From Oxalobacteraceae bacterium (GTDB lineage: Bacteria; Pseudomonadota; Gammaproteobacteria; Burkholderiales; Burkholderiaceae_D), in NCBI GenBank assembly GCA_030698225.1, contig JAUYNR010000013.1:1-64000 (forward strand): a stretch of 64,000 nucleotides of DNA, written 5' to 3'. The notes beneath the pieces were generated by a model. The model was not told the DNA's origin. It worked only from the letters and a program-made list of their open reading frames with translations, and did no database searches. Of the stretch, positions 25,959-35,404 are shown in pieces (the stretch's first letter is position 1; every line of letters starts with the position of its first letter). A program made the position numbers and the translations under genes.

Positions 25959-25980
25959 GTGGGCACAACAGCGTGCCCAC
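25959..25980. repeat. GTGGGCAC palindrome
   Basis: GTGGGCAC (25959-25966) and GTGCCCAC (25973-25980) form an eight-base stem with a six-base loop between the pilin stop and its terminator. The sequence GTGGGCACNNCAGCGTGCCCACC is a common dispersed proteobacterial palindrome. Confidence 0.6.
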
Positions 25981-26000
25981 CCTACCCTGCTAAAAAATCG

Positions 26001-26444
26001 TTACGACTTGCAATAACCCTTAGCAAGACAACCTCCAGTTACTGCCCAGCTAACGGCTCCGGCGGCAGAGAGTGTCGGGGTCATGACATAAGTATCAGCA
26101 GCAACAATACCATTTGCCGCAACAGGTACTACCGTAATGACACCAGCCGCGCTAGTAACGACAGAAGTGACTTTAGCAGTTGCTGCTGCAGCTGCCGGTA
26201 CGCCGCCTTGTTCATTGGCACAAGCAACGATCGGTGTTACGGCTGCGTCCATGGCACAAGTTTCTACTGCGCCCTTGTAAGGACCAACTGCATTAACTAT
26301 TTCGGTATAGCGTGCTTTCGCTGTGAAAGTTTGATATTGCGGCACAGCAATCGCCGCCAAAATCCCGATAATCGCGACGACGATCATCAATTCGATCAGC
26401 GTAAAGCCTTTTTGTGCGCGTTGGATCATTCTCATCGATTTCAT
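26001..26444 (-). CDS. pilA: Type IV major pilin (PilA-like)
   Basis: A 147-residue prepilin. A short basic leader ([13 protein letters not shown]) is followed by the prepilin peptidase site and the hydrophobic [20 protein letters not shown] helix with Glu5. The globular part is Ala/Val rich, with Cys pairs in the middle ([15 protein letters not shown]) and at the C-terminus ([11 protein letters not shown]). The start is ATG 26444, with GGGAGA six bases ahead. A sigma-54 promoter and repeated TGTCA motifs lie upstream, as for PilR-controlled pilins. No other pilus genes are adjacent. Confidence 0.9.
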   Translation of the reverse strand: MKSMRMIQRAQKGFTLIELMIVVAIIGILAAIAVPQYQTFTAKARYTEIVNAVGPYKGAVETCAMDAAVTPIVACANEQGGVPAAAAATAKVTSVVTSAAGVITVVPVAANGIVAADTYVMTPTLSAAGAVSWAVTGGCLAKGYCKS

Positions 26445-26500
26445 TTTGCTTCTCCCTGTGGTTGACAATGCGGGCAGACAATCTGCCATGCTTACCTATG

Positions 26501-26516
26501 AGCAAATGTTGTGCCA
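26501..26516 (-). promoter_or_regulatory. Sigma-54 (-24/-12) promoter of pilA
   Basis: On the minus strand the sequence reads TGGCAC-AACAT-TTGCT, a full match to the TGGCAC-N5-TTGCW consensus. It lies 57-72 bases before the pilA start codon, predicting a transcription start near 26490. Confidence 0.85.
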
Positions 26517-26575
26517 GCGCAAAAGTGGCCGGTTGCAGCCTTTTCCGCTTAAAAACAATGCACAGCAGGAATATT

Positions 26576-26622
26576 ATTGTCACCGGGCTGACAATAATTG
26601 TCAGCGCCGGCAGGGATTGTCA
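26576..26622 (-). promoter_or_regulatory. Repeated ATTGTCA motifs, likely PilR enhancer sites
   Basis: ATTGTCA occurs at 26576-26582, 2697-103 of the same kilobase (26597-26603) and 26616-26622, with the inverted form TGACAAT at 26589-26595. They lie 60-106 bases upstream of the sigma-54 promoter. PilR of Pseudomonas recognises clustered (C/G)TGTC sites in the same position, so PilR binding is likely by analogy. Confidence 0.6.
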
Positions 26623-26708
26623 GATCGTCACAGCGCCGATGCAGGCGCACCGGGTTTTGATTGCCTGCACTGCACTTTGCAAGGCCGCGCACATATCCAA
26701 TAAACAGT

Positions 26709-26766
26709 GGGGTATGCCAATAAACATGCTGTTTACCGCATATTATTAAAGCGACACCTTAAATAC
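26709..26766 (-). repeat. Dispersed intergenic element, copy
   Basis: Read on the minus strand from 26766: GTATTTAAGG, CGC / GCG hairpin 1 (GTCGCTTTAA to ATATGCGG), AAAC / GTTT hairpin 2 and the end GGCATACCCC. It lies 75 bases after the parE stop, same orientation. Confidence 0.7.
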
Positions 26767-26841
26767 AAGTCATGGTAATTGTTGCGGATTAAGCACATTC
26801 ATTGCATGAGAATGCGCTGCGGTCCGTTTTATCGATGCTTC

Positions 26842-27132
26842 TTAGTAGCCAACTTCCTTCTGGTGCCGCAATGCCAGCACCGTGACCAGATCACTTTCGT
26901 AACGGTATAGCGCGATATATCCGCTGTCGCCAAACTCGATCAGCAATTCGCGATATTCGGCCTCCATGTCTTCCACAGGTCTGCCAATCTGCGGATGTTG
27001 CCCGAGCGCTTGCACGACCTTGGTGATGACAGCAGCCGCCCGTTTGGCGGCGGTGGGATTTTTGGGGCGCAAGAACTCGCGCAACCGTTCCAAGTCGCGC
27101 AGCGCCCCGGGCGCAAATATCACGCGTGGCAT
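26842..27132 (-). CDS. ParE/RelE-superfamily toxin
   Basis: A 96-residue toxin of the ParE-like plasmid-stabilisation group. FAPGALRDLERLREFLRPKNPTAA is the N-terminal helical hairpin, followed by GRPVEDMEAEYRELLIEFGDSGYIALYRYE and VLALRHQKE, the family C-terminal strand. The target may be DNA gyrase or the ribosome, and sequence does not decide. Its start overlaps the antitoxin stop by 13 bases, so the pair is one operon. Confidence 0.82.
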   Translation of the reverse strand: MPRVIFAPGALRDLERLREFLRPKNPTAAKRAAAVITKVVQALGQHPQIGRPVEDMEAEYRELLIEFGDSGYIALYRYESDLVTVLALRHQKEVGY

Positions 27133-27407
27133 ACGGGCGCGGCCTTCTCATTTTCCTCACCCCACGTGTCGAGCCACGCGATGACTTCATCTCCACTGAC
27201 ATGCAAACCGGTTTCCTGGTACTCATGCCATGCGTTGATGCCATCTTGCCGGAACGCCTGGCGTTTTTCCTCGCGTTCGACGTACTCGCGGATAGCCTCC
27301 CGCATCACCCAATGCGTTGTGCGGTGTCGGGCATCGGCCAGACGCTTCATGCGCTCTTTCATGGCCGGGTCGATCTTCACTGCTATGGGTACGGCTGCTG
27401 TGCTCAT
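27120..27407 (-). CDS. Ribbon-helix-helix (CopG/ParD-like) antitoxin
   Basis: A 95-residue antitoxin. The N-terminal half is a ribbon-helix-helix (VPIAVKIDPAMKERMKRLADARHRTTHWVMREAI broken into strand and two helices). The acidic C-terminus would cover the toxin. The start is ATG 27407 with GGAGG five bases before. It should autorepress the operon together with the downstream toxin. Confidence 0.8.
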   Translation of the reverse strand: MSTAAVPIAVKIDPAMKERMKRLADARHRTTHWVMREAIREYVEREEKRQAFRQDGINAWHEYQETGLHVSGDEVIAWLDTWGEENEKAAPVCHA

Positions 27408-27543
27408 GACTGCCTCCAATTGGTATACATAAGTATTACTTTAGCACGAAATATCGGCTCGCCCGCAGCAGCACGTAGCACGCAAGGCGTTCACATTTCG
27501 GTTAGCGCATGCGCTATCAAAAAATGTGCAACAAATATGGGCT

Positions 27544-28197
27544 TTATTTCAAGCTGAACTGCATTGCGGTGCCGGCGATGTCGAGCACGTCGCCGTCCTG
27601 CAGTGGATGGGCTGCGGCGCCTATCGCCTGGCCGTTGACGATCGGGTGGGCATCGCCTTCGATGTGGGTGATCGCAAAGCCTTGCAGGCCGCGGGTGATG
27701 ACGGCGACGGCGACGCCGGGGCGGCCGATGGTGGTGAGCGCCTTGGTCAGTCGCATTTCGCGGCCGCTGCTGCTGCCGCTGAGGATCTTGATGCTGGCCT
27801 GGAGCGCGTCGTCGCCCTGCATTTCCGACGGATTGTAGATTTGGGTGTCTTGCGTCAGGGTGTTGGCGGCGTCGCCGGCACCGGCAGCGCCGCTGGCGCG
27901 CCGCAGCTGGACCTGGGCCTGGTACTTGATCCGGTATTTGGCCAGTTCGATCACGTCGCCGTCTTGCAGGAAATGCTTCTTGACCGGCTGGCCGTTGACC
28001 AGCGTGCCATTGGTGCTGCCCAGGTCTTCCAGGAAGGAATCGCTCCCGATGGTGGTGATGGCCGCGTGCTGGCCGCTGATGGCGAGGTTGTCGATGACGA
28101 TGTCGTTGCTGGGCCGGCGTCCGATGGTGATGCGCTCTTTCGAGAGCGCCATTTCCTGCAATATCGCACCGTCCGCCATGAGGATGATTTTGGCCAT
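27544..28197 (-). CDS. Protein with two FHA domains
   Basis: A 217-residue cytoplasmic protein. The first FHA domain (about 22-90) is canonical: GRRPSNDIVI, SGQHAAI and GSTNGTLVNG, the phosphothreonine-binding residues. A Gly/Ala linker leads to a second FHA-like domain (about 135-215) that keeps TIGR and VNGQ but lacks the S-x-x-H motif, so it probably does not bind phosphate. The gene follows the PP2C gene by 17 bases, which suggests a phospho-signalling pair. No Ser/Thr kinase gene is adjacent. Confidence 0.82.
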   Translation of the reverse strand: MAKIILMADGAILQEMALSKERITIGRRPSNDIVIDNLAISGQHAAITTIGSDSFLEDLGSTNGTLVNGQPVKKHFLQDGDVIELAKYRIKYQAQVQLRRASGAAGAGDAANTLTQDTQIYNPSEMQGDDALQASIKILSGSSSGREMRLTKALTTIGRPGVAVAVITRGLQGFAITHIEGDAHPIVNGQAIGAAAHPLQDGDVLDIAGTAMQFSLK

Positions 28198-28214
28198 GCT
28201 TTTTCTCCTGCGAT

Positions 28215-29018
28215 CTAACTGTTTTCTGAGCGAGGCTCATTATCGCGTGCTTTGATCAAAACTACCGAGACATTATCCTGCCCGCCGCGGGCATTGGCGC
28301 AGGCGACCAGTTGCGCGCAGGCCTGCGGCAGATCGGACCGGTTGGCATGCAGCAGGTCGGCGATCTGCTGCTCCGGCACCATGTCGGTCAGGCCGTCCGA
28401 GCATAACAGCGCGATATCGCCGGCTTGGAAATCGTGCTGGTGCAACTCGACTTCCAGCAGCGGCGCGGCGCCCAGCGCGCGGGTGATCAGATTGCGCTTC
28501 TTGGAAATCGCCGCCTGCTCGGGCGTGATCAGGCCGGCCGCGATCTCCTGCTGCAATACCGAATGGTCGCGGGTCAGTTGCTGCAGCGTGGTGCCGCGCA
28601 GCCGGTACAGGCGCGAGTCGCCGACGTGGGCGACCGCCAGCGTGTGGTCGAAATGCAGCGCCAGCACCAGCGTGGTGCCCATGCCGCGGCAACCGGGCGT
28701 ATTTTGCGCGGCATGCAGGATGCGGGTGTTGGCGAGATGGATTGCATCGCGCATCCACTGCTGCAGCTGCGCTTGCACATCGGCGCTGCCGGCGTGCTTC
28801 GCATATTCGAGCAATTTATCTTCCAGCGCCTGCCCGATGATGTTCACCGCCATCCGGCTGGCGACTTCGCCGGCCAGATGGCCGCCCATGCCGTCGGCCA
28901 GCAGCGCCAAGCCGCAGGCTTCATTGACGGCGATCGCGTCTTCATTTTGGCGCCGCACCCGGCCGGTATCGGTCAGGGCGGCGAATTCGAGCTTGCTGCG
29001 ATCGGGGTCGGGTGGCAT
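28215..29018 (-). CDS. PP2C-type Ser/Thr protein phosphatase
   Basis: A 267-residue PPM phosphatase. Metal-binding motifs are visible: RRQNEDAI, LLADGMGGHLAGEVAS, GMGTTLVLAL, AHVGDSRLYRLR, LLCSDGLTDMV and GGQDNVSVVL. It should dephosphorylate Ser/Thr residues in the cytoplasm using Mn or Mg. I took ATG 29018. An upstream TTG would add 11 residues of doubtful value. Cotranscribed with the FHA gene. The usual third partner, a Hanks-type kinase, is missing here. Confidence 0.85.
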   Translation of the reverse strand: MPPDPDRSKLEFAALTDTGRVRRQNEDAIAVNEACGLALLADGMGGHLAGEVASRMAVNIIGQALEDKLLEYAKHAGSADVQAQLQQWMRDAIHLANTRILHAAQNTPGCRGMGTTLVLALHFDHTLAVAHVGDSRLYRLRGTTLQQLTRDHSVLQQEIAAGLITPEQAAISKKRNLITRALGAAPLLEVELHQHDFQAGDIALLCSDGLTDMVPEQQIADLLHANRSDLPQACAQLVACANARGGQDNVSVVLIKARDNEPRSENS

Positions 29019-29121
29019 CGGGGCTTTGATTAAAAGTGCGGGTTGGAACAATTATTCGGCCGCCATGAAAAGCTGCTCCGCAAGCGGGAGATGCATTCAT
29101 TCAGCAACTCGCCGCCTTGCT

Positions 29122-29360
29122 CCCCTCGCCCGCTTGCGGGAGAGGGGCCGGGGGGCGGACCTGGGAATTCGAATGGCATGCCATTCGCCAGAGTAGCGGC
29201 ACAGGCTTGCAAGCCTGTGTGCGCACTGCAAGTGAGGGCGTTAGCAAATACTGCGGCCACCACATTGTGCGGCAAGGCGATCAAGTTTGCGCTTTGTTTT
29301 GGCACACCGTGGTCTTCGCGAGCGCCCTCTCCCCAACCCTCTCCCGCAAGCGGGAGAGGG
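29122..29360. repeat. Pair of GCGGGAGAGGG palindromes bracketing 190 bases
   Basis: 29122-29147 and 29337-29360 are each self-complementary around CCCTCTCCCGC / GCGGGAGAGGG, the second perfectly with a two-base loop. Such GCGGGAGAGGG boxes are common intergenic repeats. The space between has a GGCTTGCAAGCC palindrome and no supported gene. The whole 29019-29586 gap holds only these repeats, the dispersed element and the sucCD terminator. Confidence 0.65.
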
Positions 29361-29406
29361 AGCTTTCCGTGGCGCGCTGGATAGTTACGACAAATTAGTA
29401 TATATA

Positions 29407-29464
29407 GGGGTATATGCAAAAAATATCATATTACCGCAATATTTTAGTCAGATTAAAATAATAC
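29407..29464 (-). repeat. Dispersed intergenic element, copy
   Basis: Read on the minus strand from 29464: GTATTATTTTAA, then ATATTGCGGTAA, AATAT / ATATT hairpin 2, TTTTTTG and the end CATATACCCC. It lies 122 bases after the sucD stop, beyond the terminator, same orientation. Confidence 0.7.
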
Positions 29465-29536
29465 ATATATATGTATTATCTATTGCGCAAAGTACATATG
29501 GAATAGATCGTATGTTACAGCGTTTTTTACAAAGCC

Positions 29537-29560
29537 AAAAAAAAAGGAGCCGCAGCTCCC
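29537..29560 (-). terminator. Terminator of sucCD
   Basis: On the minus strand a GGAGC / GCTCC stem (extended by GG/CC neighbours) with a CGCA-type loop is followed by nine T residues (A-run 29537-29545). It starts about 27 bases after the sucD stop. Confidence 0.8.
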
Positions 29561-29586
29561 CTTTTATCGCTTTCAGCAGTTGCCGA

Positions 29587-30468
29587 TTACAGCATTGCCT
29601 TGAGCAAACGCGCCATTTCGGACGGGTTCTTGGTGGTTTTGATGCCGCAGGCTTCCATGATGTCGAGCTTGGCTTGCGCGGTGTCGGCGCCGCCCGAGAT
29701 CAGCGCACCGGCATGGCCCATGCGCTTGCCTGCAGGTGCTGTGACGCCGGCGATGAAGACCACGACCGGCTTCTTCATGTTTTCCTTGATCCAGTAGGCC
29801 GCGTTGGCTTCGTCCGGACCGCCGATCTCGCCTATCATGATGACTGCATCGGTATCCGGATCGTCATTGAACATCTTCATGATGTCGATGTGTTTCAGAC
29901 CGTTGATCGGGTCGCCGCCGATGCCGACTGCCGACGATTGGCCCAGGCCGAGTGCGGTCAACTGGCCAACTGCTTCATAGGTCAGCGTGCCGGAGCGCGA
30001 TACCACGCCGATACGGCCCTTCTTGTGGATGTGGCCCGGCATGATGCCGATCTTGATTTCGTCCGGTGTGATCAGGCCCGGGCAGTTCGGTCCCAGCAGC
30101 AGAGTTTTGCTGTTGGCTTTTGCCATGCGGTCTTTCAGGACCATCATGTCGCGCACCGGGATGCCTTCGGTGATGCAGATGGCCAGATCGAGTTCGGCTT
30201 CGACCGCTTCCCAGATCGCCGCTGCGGCGCCTGCCGGCGGCACGTAGATGACGGAAACACTGGCGCCGGTGGCGGCCTTGGCTTCGGACACGTTGGCATA
30301 GATCGGGATGCCTTCGAAATCTTCGCCGGCTTTTTTCGGATTCACGCCGGCCACGAAGCAGTTTTTGCCGTTCGCGTAATCGCGGCAGCCACGGGTGTGG
30401 AACTGGCCGGTCTTGCCGGTGATGCCTTGGGTGATGACTTTTGTATCTTTATTGATCAGGATCGACAT
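29587..30468 (-). CDS. sucD: Succinyl-CoA synthetase alpha subunit
   Basis: A 293-residue alpha subunit. It carries the CoA-binding N-terminal Rossmann domain (QGITGKTGQFHTRGC) and the phospho-His loop RMGHAGALISGG with the active-site His. With SucC it converts succinyl-CoA to succinate with NTP formation in the TCA cycle. It follows sucC by 20 bases. A strong terminator ends the operon. Confidence 0.95.
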   Translation of the reverse strand: MSILINKDTKVITQGITGKTGQFHTRGCRDYANGKNCFVAGVNPKKAGEDFEGIPIYANVSEAKAATGASVSVIYVPPAGAAAAIWEAVEAELDLAICITEGIPVRDMMVLKDRMAKANSKTLLLGPNCPGLITPDEIKIGIMPGHIHKKGRIGVVSRSGTLTYEAVGQLTALGLGQSSAVGIGGDPINGLKHIDIMKMFNDDPDTDAVIMIGEIGGPDEANAAYWIKENMKKPVVVFIAGVTAPAGKRMGHAGALISGGADTAQAKLDIMEACGIKTTKNPSEMARLLKAML

Positions 30469-30488
30469 TTGAGTTCCTTGTGCGATGT

Positions 30489-31652
30489 TTAAGCGTTGGC
30501 GGCAGCGACGGCTTGCTTGGCTGCATCTTCCATCGTGTCGGCGGCGATGATAGGCAGGCCGGACTCGGCCAGCATTTTCTTGCCGATGTCTTCGTTGGTG
30601 CCCTTCATGCGCACTACCAGCGGCACATTCAGCGACACCGCCTTGGCGGCCGCGATCACGCCTTCGGCGATCACGTCGCAACGCATGATGCCGCCGAAAA
30701 TGTTCACCAGGATGGCTTTCAGGCCTGGGTTTTTCAGCATCAGCTTGAAGGCTTCAGTCACTTTTTCGGCGGTCGCGCCGCCGCCGACGTCGAGGAAGTT
30801 GGCCGGCTCGCCGCCGAACAATTTGATCGTGTCCATGGTGGCCATCGCCAGACCGGCGCCGTTGACCAGGCAGCCGATGTTGCCGTCGAGCGAAATGTAA
30901 GCCAGGTCGAACTGGGATGCTTCGACTTCGGACGGATCTTCTTCGTCCAGATCGCGGTAAGCGACGATTTCCGGCTGACGGTACAGCGCATTGGCGTCGA
31001 AGTTGAATTTGGCGTCGAGCGCGATGATCTTGCCGGAACCGGTCACGATCAATGGATTGATCTCGGCCAGCGATGCGTCGGTTTCCCAGTACGCCTTGTA
31101 CAAGCCTTGCAATTGTGCGCGCGCGTCGGCAATCGATGCCGGCGGTACGCCGATCTTGGCGGCGATATCGTCCGCTTCGGCGTCGGTCAGGCCGACGCTG
31201 GGGTCGATCGCAATTTGATGGATCAGTTCCGGATGGCTTTCCGCAACTTCTTCGATGTCCATCCCGCCTTCGCTGGAAGCCATCAACACCACGCGCTGGC
31301 TGATTCGGTCGGTCACCAGGCTGACATACAGTTCTTTCTTGATGTCGGCGCCTTCTTCGATCAGCAGCCGGCGTACCTTCTGGCCTTCAGGGCCGGTCTG
31401 GTGCGTGACCAGTTGCATGCCGAGAATCTGGTTGGCGTATTCCCGCACCTGTTCGAGCGATTTGGCGACTTTTACGCCGCCGCCCTTGCCGCGACCACCG
31501 GCATGGATTTGCGCCTTGACGACCCAAACCGGGCCGCCCAGGGTTTCGGCCGCCTTGACGGCCTCATCTACGGAATTGCACGGAATGCCGCGCGGAACCG
31601 TCACTCCGAACTTGCGGAGAATTTCTTTGCCCTGATACTCATGGATTTTCAT
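30489..31652 (-). CDS. sucC: Succinyl-CoA synthetase beta subunit
   Basis: A 387-residue beta subunit with an ATP-grasp fold ([17 protein letters not shown] start, [21 protein letters not shown] nucleotide loop in two parts, [18 protein letters not shown] and the C-terminal [15 protein letters not shown]). It supplies the nucleotide site of the enzyme. It sits after DUF2889 with a 36-base gap and directly before sucD. Confidence 0.95.
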   Translation of the reverse strand: MKIHEYQGKEILRKFGVTVPRGIPCNSVDEAVKAAETLGGPVWVVKAQIHAGGRGKGGGVKVAKSLEQVREYANQILGMQLVTHQTGPEGQKVRRLLIEEGADIKKELYVSLVTDRISQRVVLMASSEGGMDIEEVAESHPELIHQIAIDPSVGLTDAEADDIAAKIGVPPASIADARAQLQGLYKAYWETDASLAEINPLIVTGSGKIIALDAKFNFDANALYRQPEIVAYRDLDEEDPSEVEASQFDLAYISLDGNIGCLVNGAGLAMATMDTIKLFGGEPANFLDVGGGATAEKVTEAFKLMLKNPGLKAILVNIFGGIMRCDVIAEGVIAAAKAVSLNVPLVVRMKGTNEDIGKKMLAESGLPIIAADTMEDAAKQAVAAANA

Positions 31653-31688
31653 GCGAGCTTCCCTTCAGACGCTTGGTATGGATAAAAA

Positions 31689-32276
31689 CTAACTGGTTGA
31701 ATTGCAGGGGATATCTGCTGGCGAGTTGCGGGCCCAGCGTGGATAGTATTTCGCGACCGCAGCACCATCGGTACGCAATGCATGACAGCTGTCGAGTTGA
31801 AATGGTTTGTCGCTTTGCAGGCCGGCGCCGTCGCCATCGCGGGTACCTACCTCGCCGGCGAACGCCTGGATCGCGGCAGTCGGCAGGATCTGCGCCAGCT
31901 CGGTCAGATGGGTGCAGCCATGCGTGCCTGACAGAATCTGTTTGAGCCGGTGCCGGAAGCCCGACAGCAGGTTCAGTCCGACCATTTTCCGGTATTCCGG
32001 GCCTATCGTGTTGCAATATCCGGGATAGGGGACTGCATCGGAGACCGCTTCGACCGCGATGATATTGAATTGAATGTCTATCGTTACGCGCAGCCAAAGC
32101 TCATGTATCGGCGTATTCGCCGGGCGCACGCCTGAGGCGAGATCGATGTCACGGGTCTTGACGTCGGTGATGCAGGCATCGATGTCCCACAGGCCATCTT
32201 CGCGTGCGAACGCTTCGATTTGAATGGTGCGCGTGTGCTTGCGCATACGCCGGACAACGGGTGGTGACAGGGGCAT
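31689..32276 (-). CDS. DUF2889 family protein
   Basis: A 195-residue protein of unknown function. The family pattern is clear: MPLSPPVVRR at the start, IQIEAFAREDGLWDIDACITDVKTRD, HELWLRVTID and the HGCTHLTEL motif near residue 135. DUF2889 genes are often placed between recX and sucC in Burkholderiales, as here. The start ATG 32276 fits the family N-terminus, nine codons inside the longest frame. Confidence 0.8.
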   Translation of the reverse strand: MPLSPPVVRRMRKHTRTIQIEAFAREDGLWDIDACITDVKTRDIDLASGVRPANTPIHELWLRVTIDIQFNIIAVEAVSDAVPYPGYCNTIGPEYRKMVGLNLLSGFRHRLKQILSGTHGCTHLTELAQILPTAAIQAFAGEVGTRDGDGAGLQSDKPFQLDSCHALRTDGAAVAKYYPRWARNSPADIPCNSTS

Positions 32277-32571
32277 AGGTACCAATGCCGAACAAATCGG
32301 CAAAATTAATCAAGCCGCAATTGCGTGTCGTTACCGCAGCTTCTACGGGTTTGTACGATAGCAGCCGCTCTTGCGGCACTGCAAAAAACCGGAAAAGTGT
32401 AGCACATTGGGACAATGCCGCAAAAAAACGCACCGATTTTTGTCGGTTAGCAAGCGACAACGCATTGCCCACGAAGGGCACGAAAAAAGTCGGATGCAAC
32501 CCGCGACCAATCGGAAATGCGTTACCGAGCTTGGGTTGCGCCCGCCCTATTTTGCTTATTCCTTACACGTT
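32277..32571. other. Intergenic region between recX and DUF2889
   Basis: 295 bases with scattered plus-strand frames that resemble no known protein. I see no strong terminator, repeat-family copy or RNA gene. It probably carries the promoter for the DUF2889-sucCD transcript. Confidence 0.4.
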
Positions 32572-33027
32572 CTAATCGTCGCTATCGACGGCGCCGCGCA
32601 TCGCGGCCCGGATCGCGCGCTGGGAGAAGCCGCGCTGCTGCAGGAATCGCATCTGCCGGGCGCGTTCGGTGGGGTCGGCGGCAACAGTGCCGAATTTTTT
32701 ATGCCAGACTGCGCAGGCGCGCGCGACCTCATCCGCAGCCAGTTCCGTCTTGATTTCGGCCAGCGCATCGCCGGCTATGCCGTGGCTCTGCAATTCGGAT
32801 AGGATGCGGCTGTTGCCGTAGCGCGCCGCACGCCGCGTCACCAGCACTTCGGAGAAACGGGTTTGCGACAACCAGTTTTGCGCTTCCAGAAAATCCAGCA
32901 GGAGCTCGATATCATCGGCGGCTTCCGCATGGCGTGCCAGCTTGCGTGCCAACTCTGCCCGGCTGTGCTCGCGCATCGACAGGTATCTGAGCGCGCGGGC
33001 CTTCAGGCTGACTTTTAATGCGGCCAT
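32572..33027 (-). CDS. recX: Regulatory protein RecX
   Basis: A 151-residue RecX, composed of three-helix repeats ([19 protein letters not shown], then [26 protein letters not shown], then [20 protein letters not shown]). RecX binds RecA filaments and limits recombinase activity. It lies 261 bases after recA on the same strand. ATG 33027 fits the family start. Confidence 0.9.
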   Translation of the reverse strand: MAALKVSLKARALRYLSMREHSRAELARKLARHAEAADDIELLLDFLEAQNWLSQTRFSEVLVTRRAARYGNSRILSELQSHGIAGDALAEIKTELAADEVARACAVWHKKFGTVAADPTERARQMRFLQQRGFSQRAIRAAMRGAVDSDD

Positions 33028-33133
33028 GATGTCAAATCGGCAGAGCCGGTACCGGTGACTACAAAAAACATGTGGAAGCAGCAAACCATCTTAGGCCACG
33101 ATTTTGCTACGAAGAACAGCGGGGAAATAGCGC

Positions 33134-33200
33134 GTAGGATGGGCGAAATCCGTCACTTATCATAACTACCAACACAAATGACGGGTTTCACCCATCCTAC
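33134..33200. repeat. 22-bp imperfect inverted repeat between recA and recX
   Basis: The arms 33134-33155 (starting GTAGGATGGGCGAAAT) and 33179-33200 are complementary at 20 of 22 positions with a 23-base loop. GTAGGATGGGTGAAACCCGTCA-like palindromes are widely dispersed in proteobacteria. A half copy of a related motif lies near 52941. It could attenuate recX relative to recA. Confidence 0.7.
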
Positions 33201-33288
33201 AAAACTCGCCCATGCGTTGCCAAAGAGAAAGGACAGGTTCCAAACCCGCCCCTACGGACATTCATGCTCCGCCGGACCAGGTGATGGA

Positions 33289-34389
<1,101 letters not shown>

Positions 34390-34472
34390 AAGTATCTTTC
34401 AGCAGTGAGTGGCGCACTTGCAGCGCACAGTATTCGCGGTAATGGTCGGGTTGAATCATGTCACGGATAATA

Positions 34473-34488
34473 CTGTATAAAAAAACAG
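34473..34488 (-). promoter_or_regulatory. LexA (SOS) box of recA
   Basis: The sequence is CTG-TATAAAAAAA-CAG, matching the CTG-N10-CAG SOS consensus with the A/T-rich centre. It lies about 85 bases before the recA start codon. It should make recA damage-inducible. Confidence 0.88.
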
Positions 34489-34676
34489 TGCAAATTGCAA
34501 GCACGTTTCTATTCCGGCCATCATTCATGATACTTGAAACCGGAAACCCGCTGCGCCTTGCTGTCGGGATTGAAACGCAATAGACTGTAAGGCATATCCT
34601 GCCAGCGTCAAGGCGTTCATTTTTCGCTGCGGCCCGCGCATGTTCCTGCTCACTTTTTGACGATTCATTAAAAACC

Positions 34677-35396
34677 ATGCGTATCCTGCTTGCGGAAGAC
34701 GATAGTGTGCTCGCCGATGGTCTGACCCGCTCCCTGCGTCAGGCAGGTTATGCGACCGATTACGTGCAAAACGGCCAGGAAGCCGATTCCGCCTTGTCCA
34801 CCCAGGATTTCGATCTGCTGATTCTGGATCTCGGCTTGCCGAAGATGTCGGGCCTGGAGGTGTTGCGGCGCCTGCGTGCCCGCAATTCGCATTTGCCGGT
34901 ATTGATCCTGACCGCAGCCGATTCGATCGAACAGCGCGTCAAGGGCCTCGATCTGGGGGCTGACGATTACATGGCCAAGCCGTTCGCGCTGTCCGAGCTG
35001 GAAGCCCGGGTGCGCGCGCTGACGCGCCGCGGCGCCGGTGGCGGCCCGACCGTCATCAAACACGGCCCGCTGACCTATGACCAGGTTGGCCGCATTGCCT
35101 ACATCGGGGAGCAAATGCTGGAGTTGTCGGCGCGCGAACTCGGCTTGCTGGAAGTGCTGCTGCAGCGCACCGGCCGCCTGGTTTCCAAGGATCAACTGGT
35201 GGACCATCTGTGCGAATGGGGCGAGGAAGTCAGCAATAATGCGATTGAAGTCTATGTCCATCGCCTGCGCAAGAAAATCGAGATCGGCGGAGTACGCATC
35301 GCAACGGTGCGCGGGCTCGGCTACTGCCTGGAAAAATTTCCTGAAACGCCTGCCGGCAATACGCCCGGATCGCCGGCTGCACCGATGCCACGTTAG
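34677..35396 (+). CDS. OmpR-family response regulator (TctD/QseB-like)
   Basis: A 239-residue regulator. The receiver (1-115) has the acidic pair EDD at residues 7-9, phosphoacceptor Asp51 and the Lys in MAKPFALSELE. The winged-helix domain (about 130-225) has LSARELGLLEVLL and VYVHRLRKKI. It is the partner of the histidine kinase that starts nine bases later. It probably controls the downstream symporter genes. It is divergent from recA. Confidence 0.88.
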   Translation: MRILLAEDDSVLADGLTRSLRQAGYATDYVQNGQEADSALSTQDFDLLILDLGLPKMSGLEVLRRLRARNSHLPVLILTAADSIEQRVKGLDLGADDYMAKPFALSELEARVRALTRRGAGGGPTVIKHGPLTYDQVGRIAYIGEQMLELSARELGLLEVLLQRTGRLVSKDQLVDHLCEWGEEVSNNAIEVYVHRLRKKIEIGGVRIATVRGLGYCLEKFPETPAGNTPGSPAAPMPR

Positions 35397-35404
35397 AGTA
35401 GTTA

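Noticed and set aside
34440-34510. An extra copy of the dispersed element in the recA leader
   Set aside because: The TGTTTTTTTATAC match is the LexA box itself, and the GTATTTT and TGCGG parts are missing.
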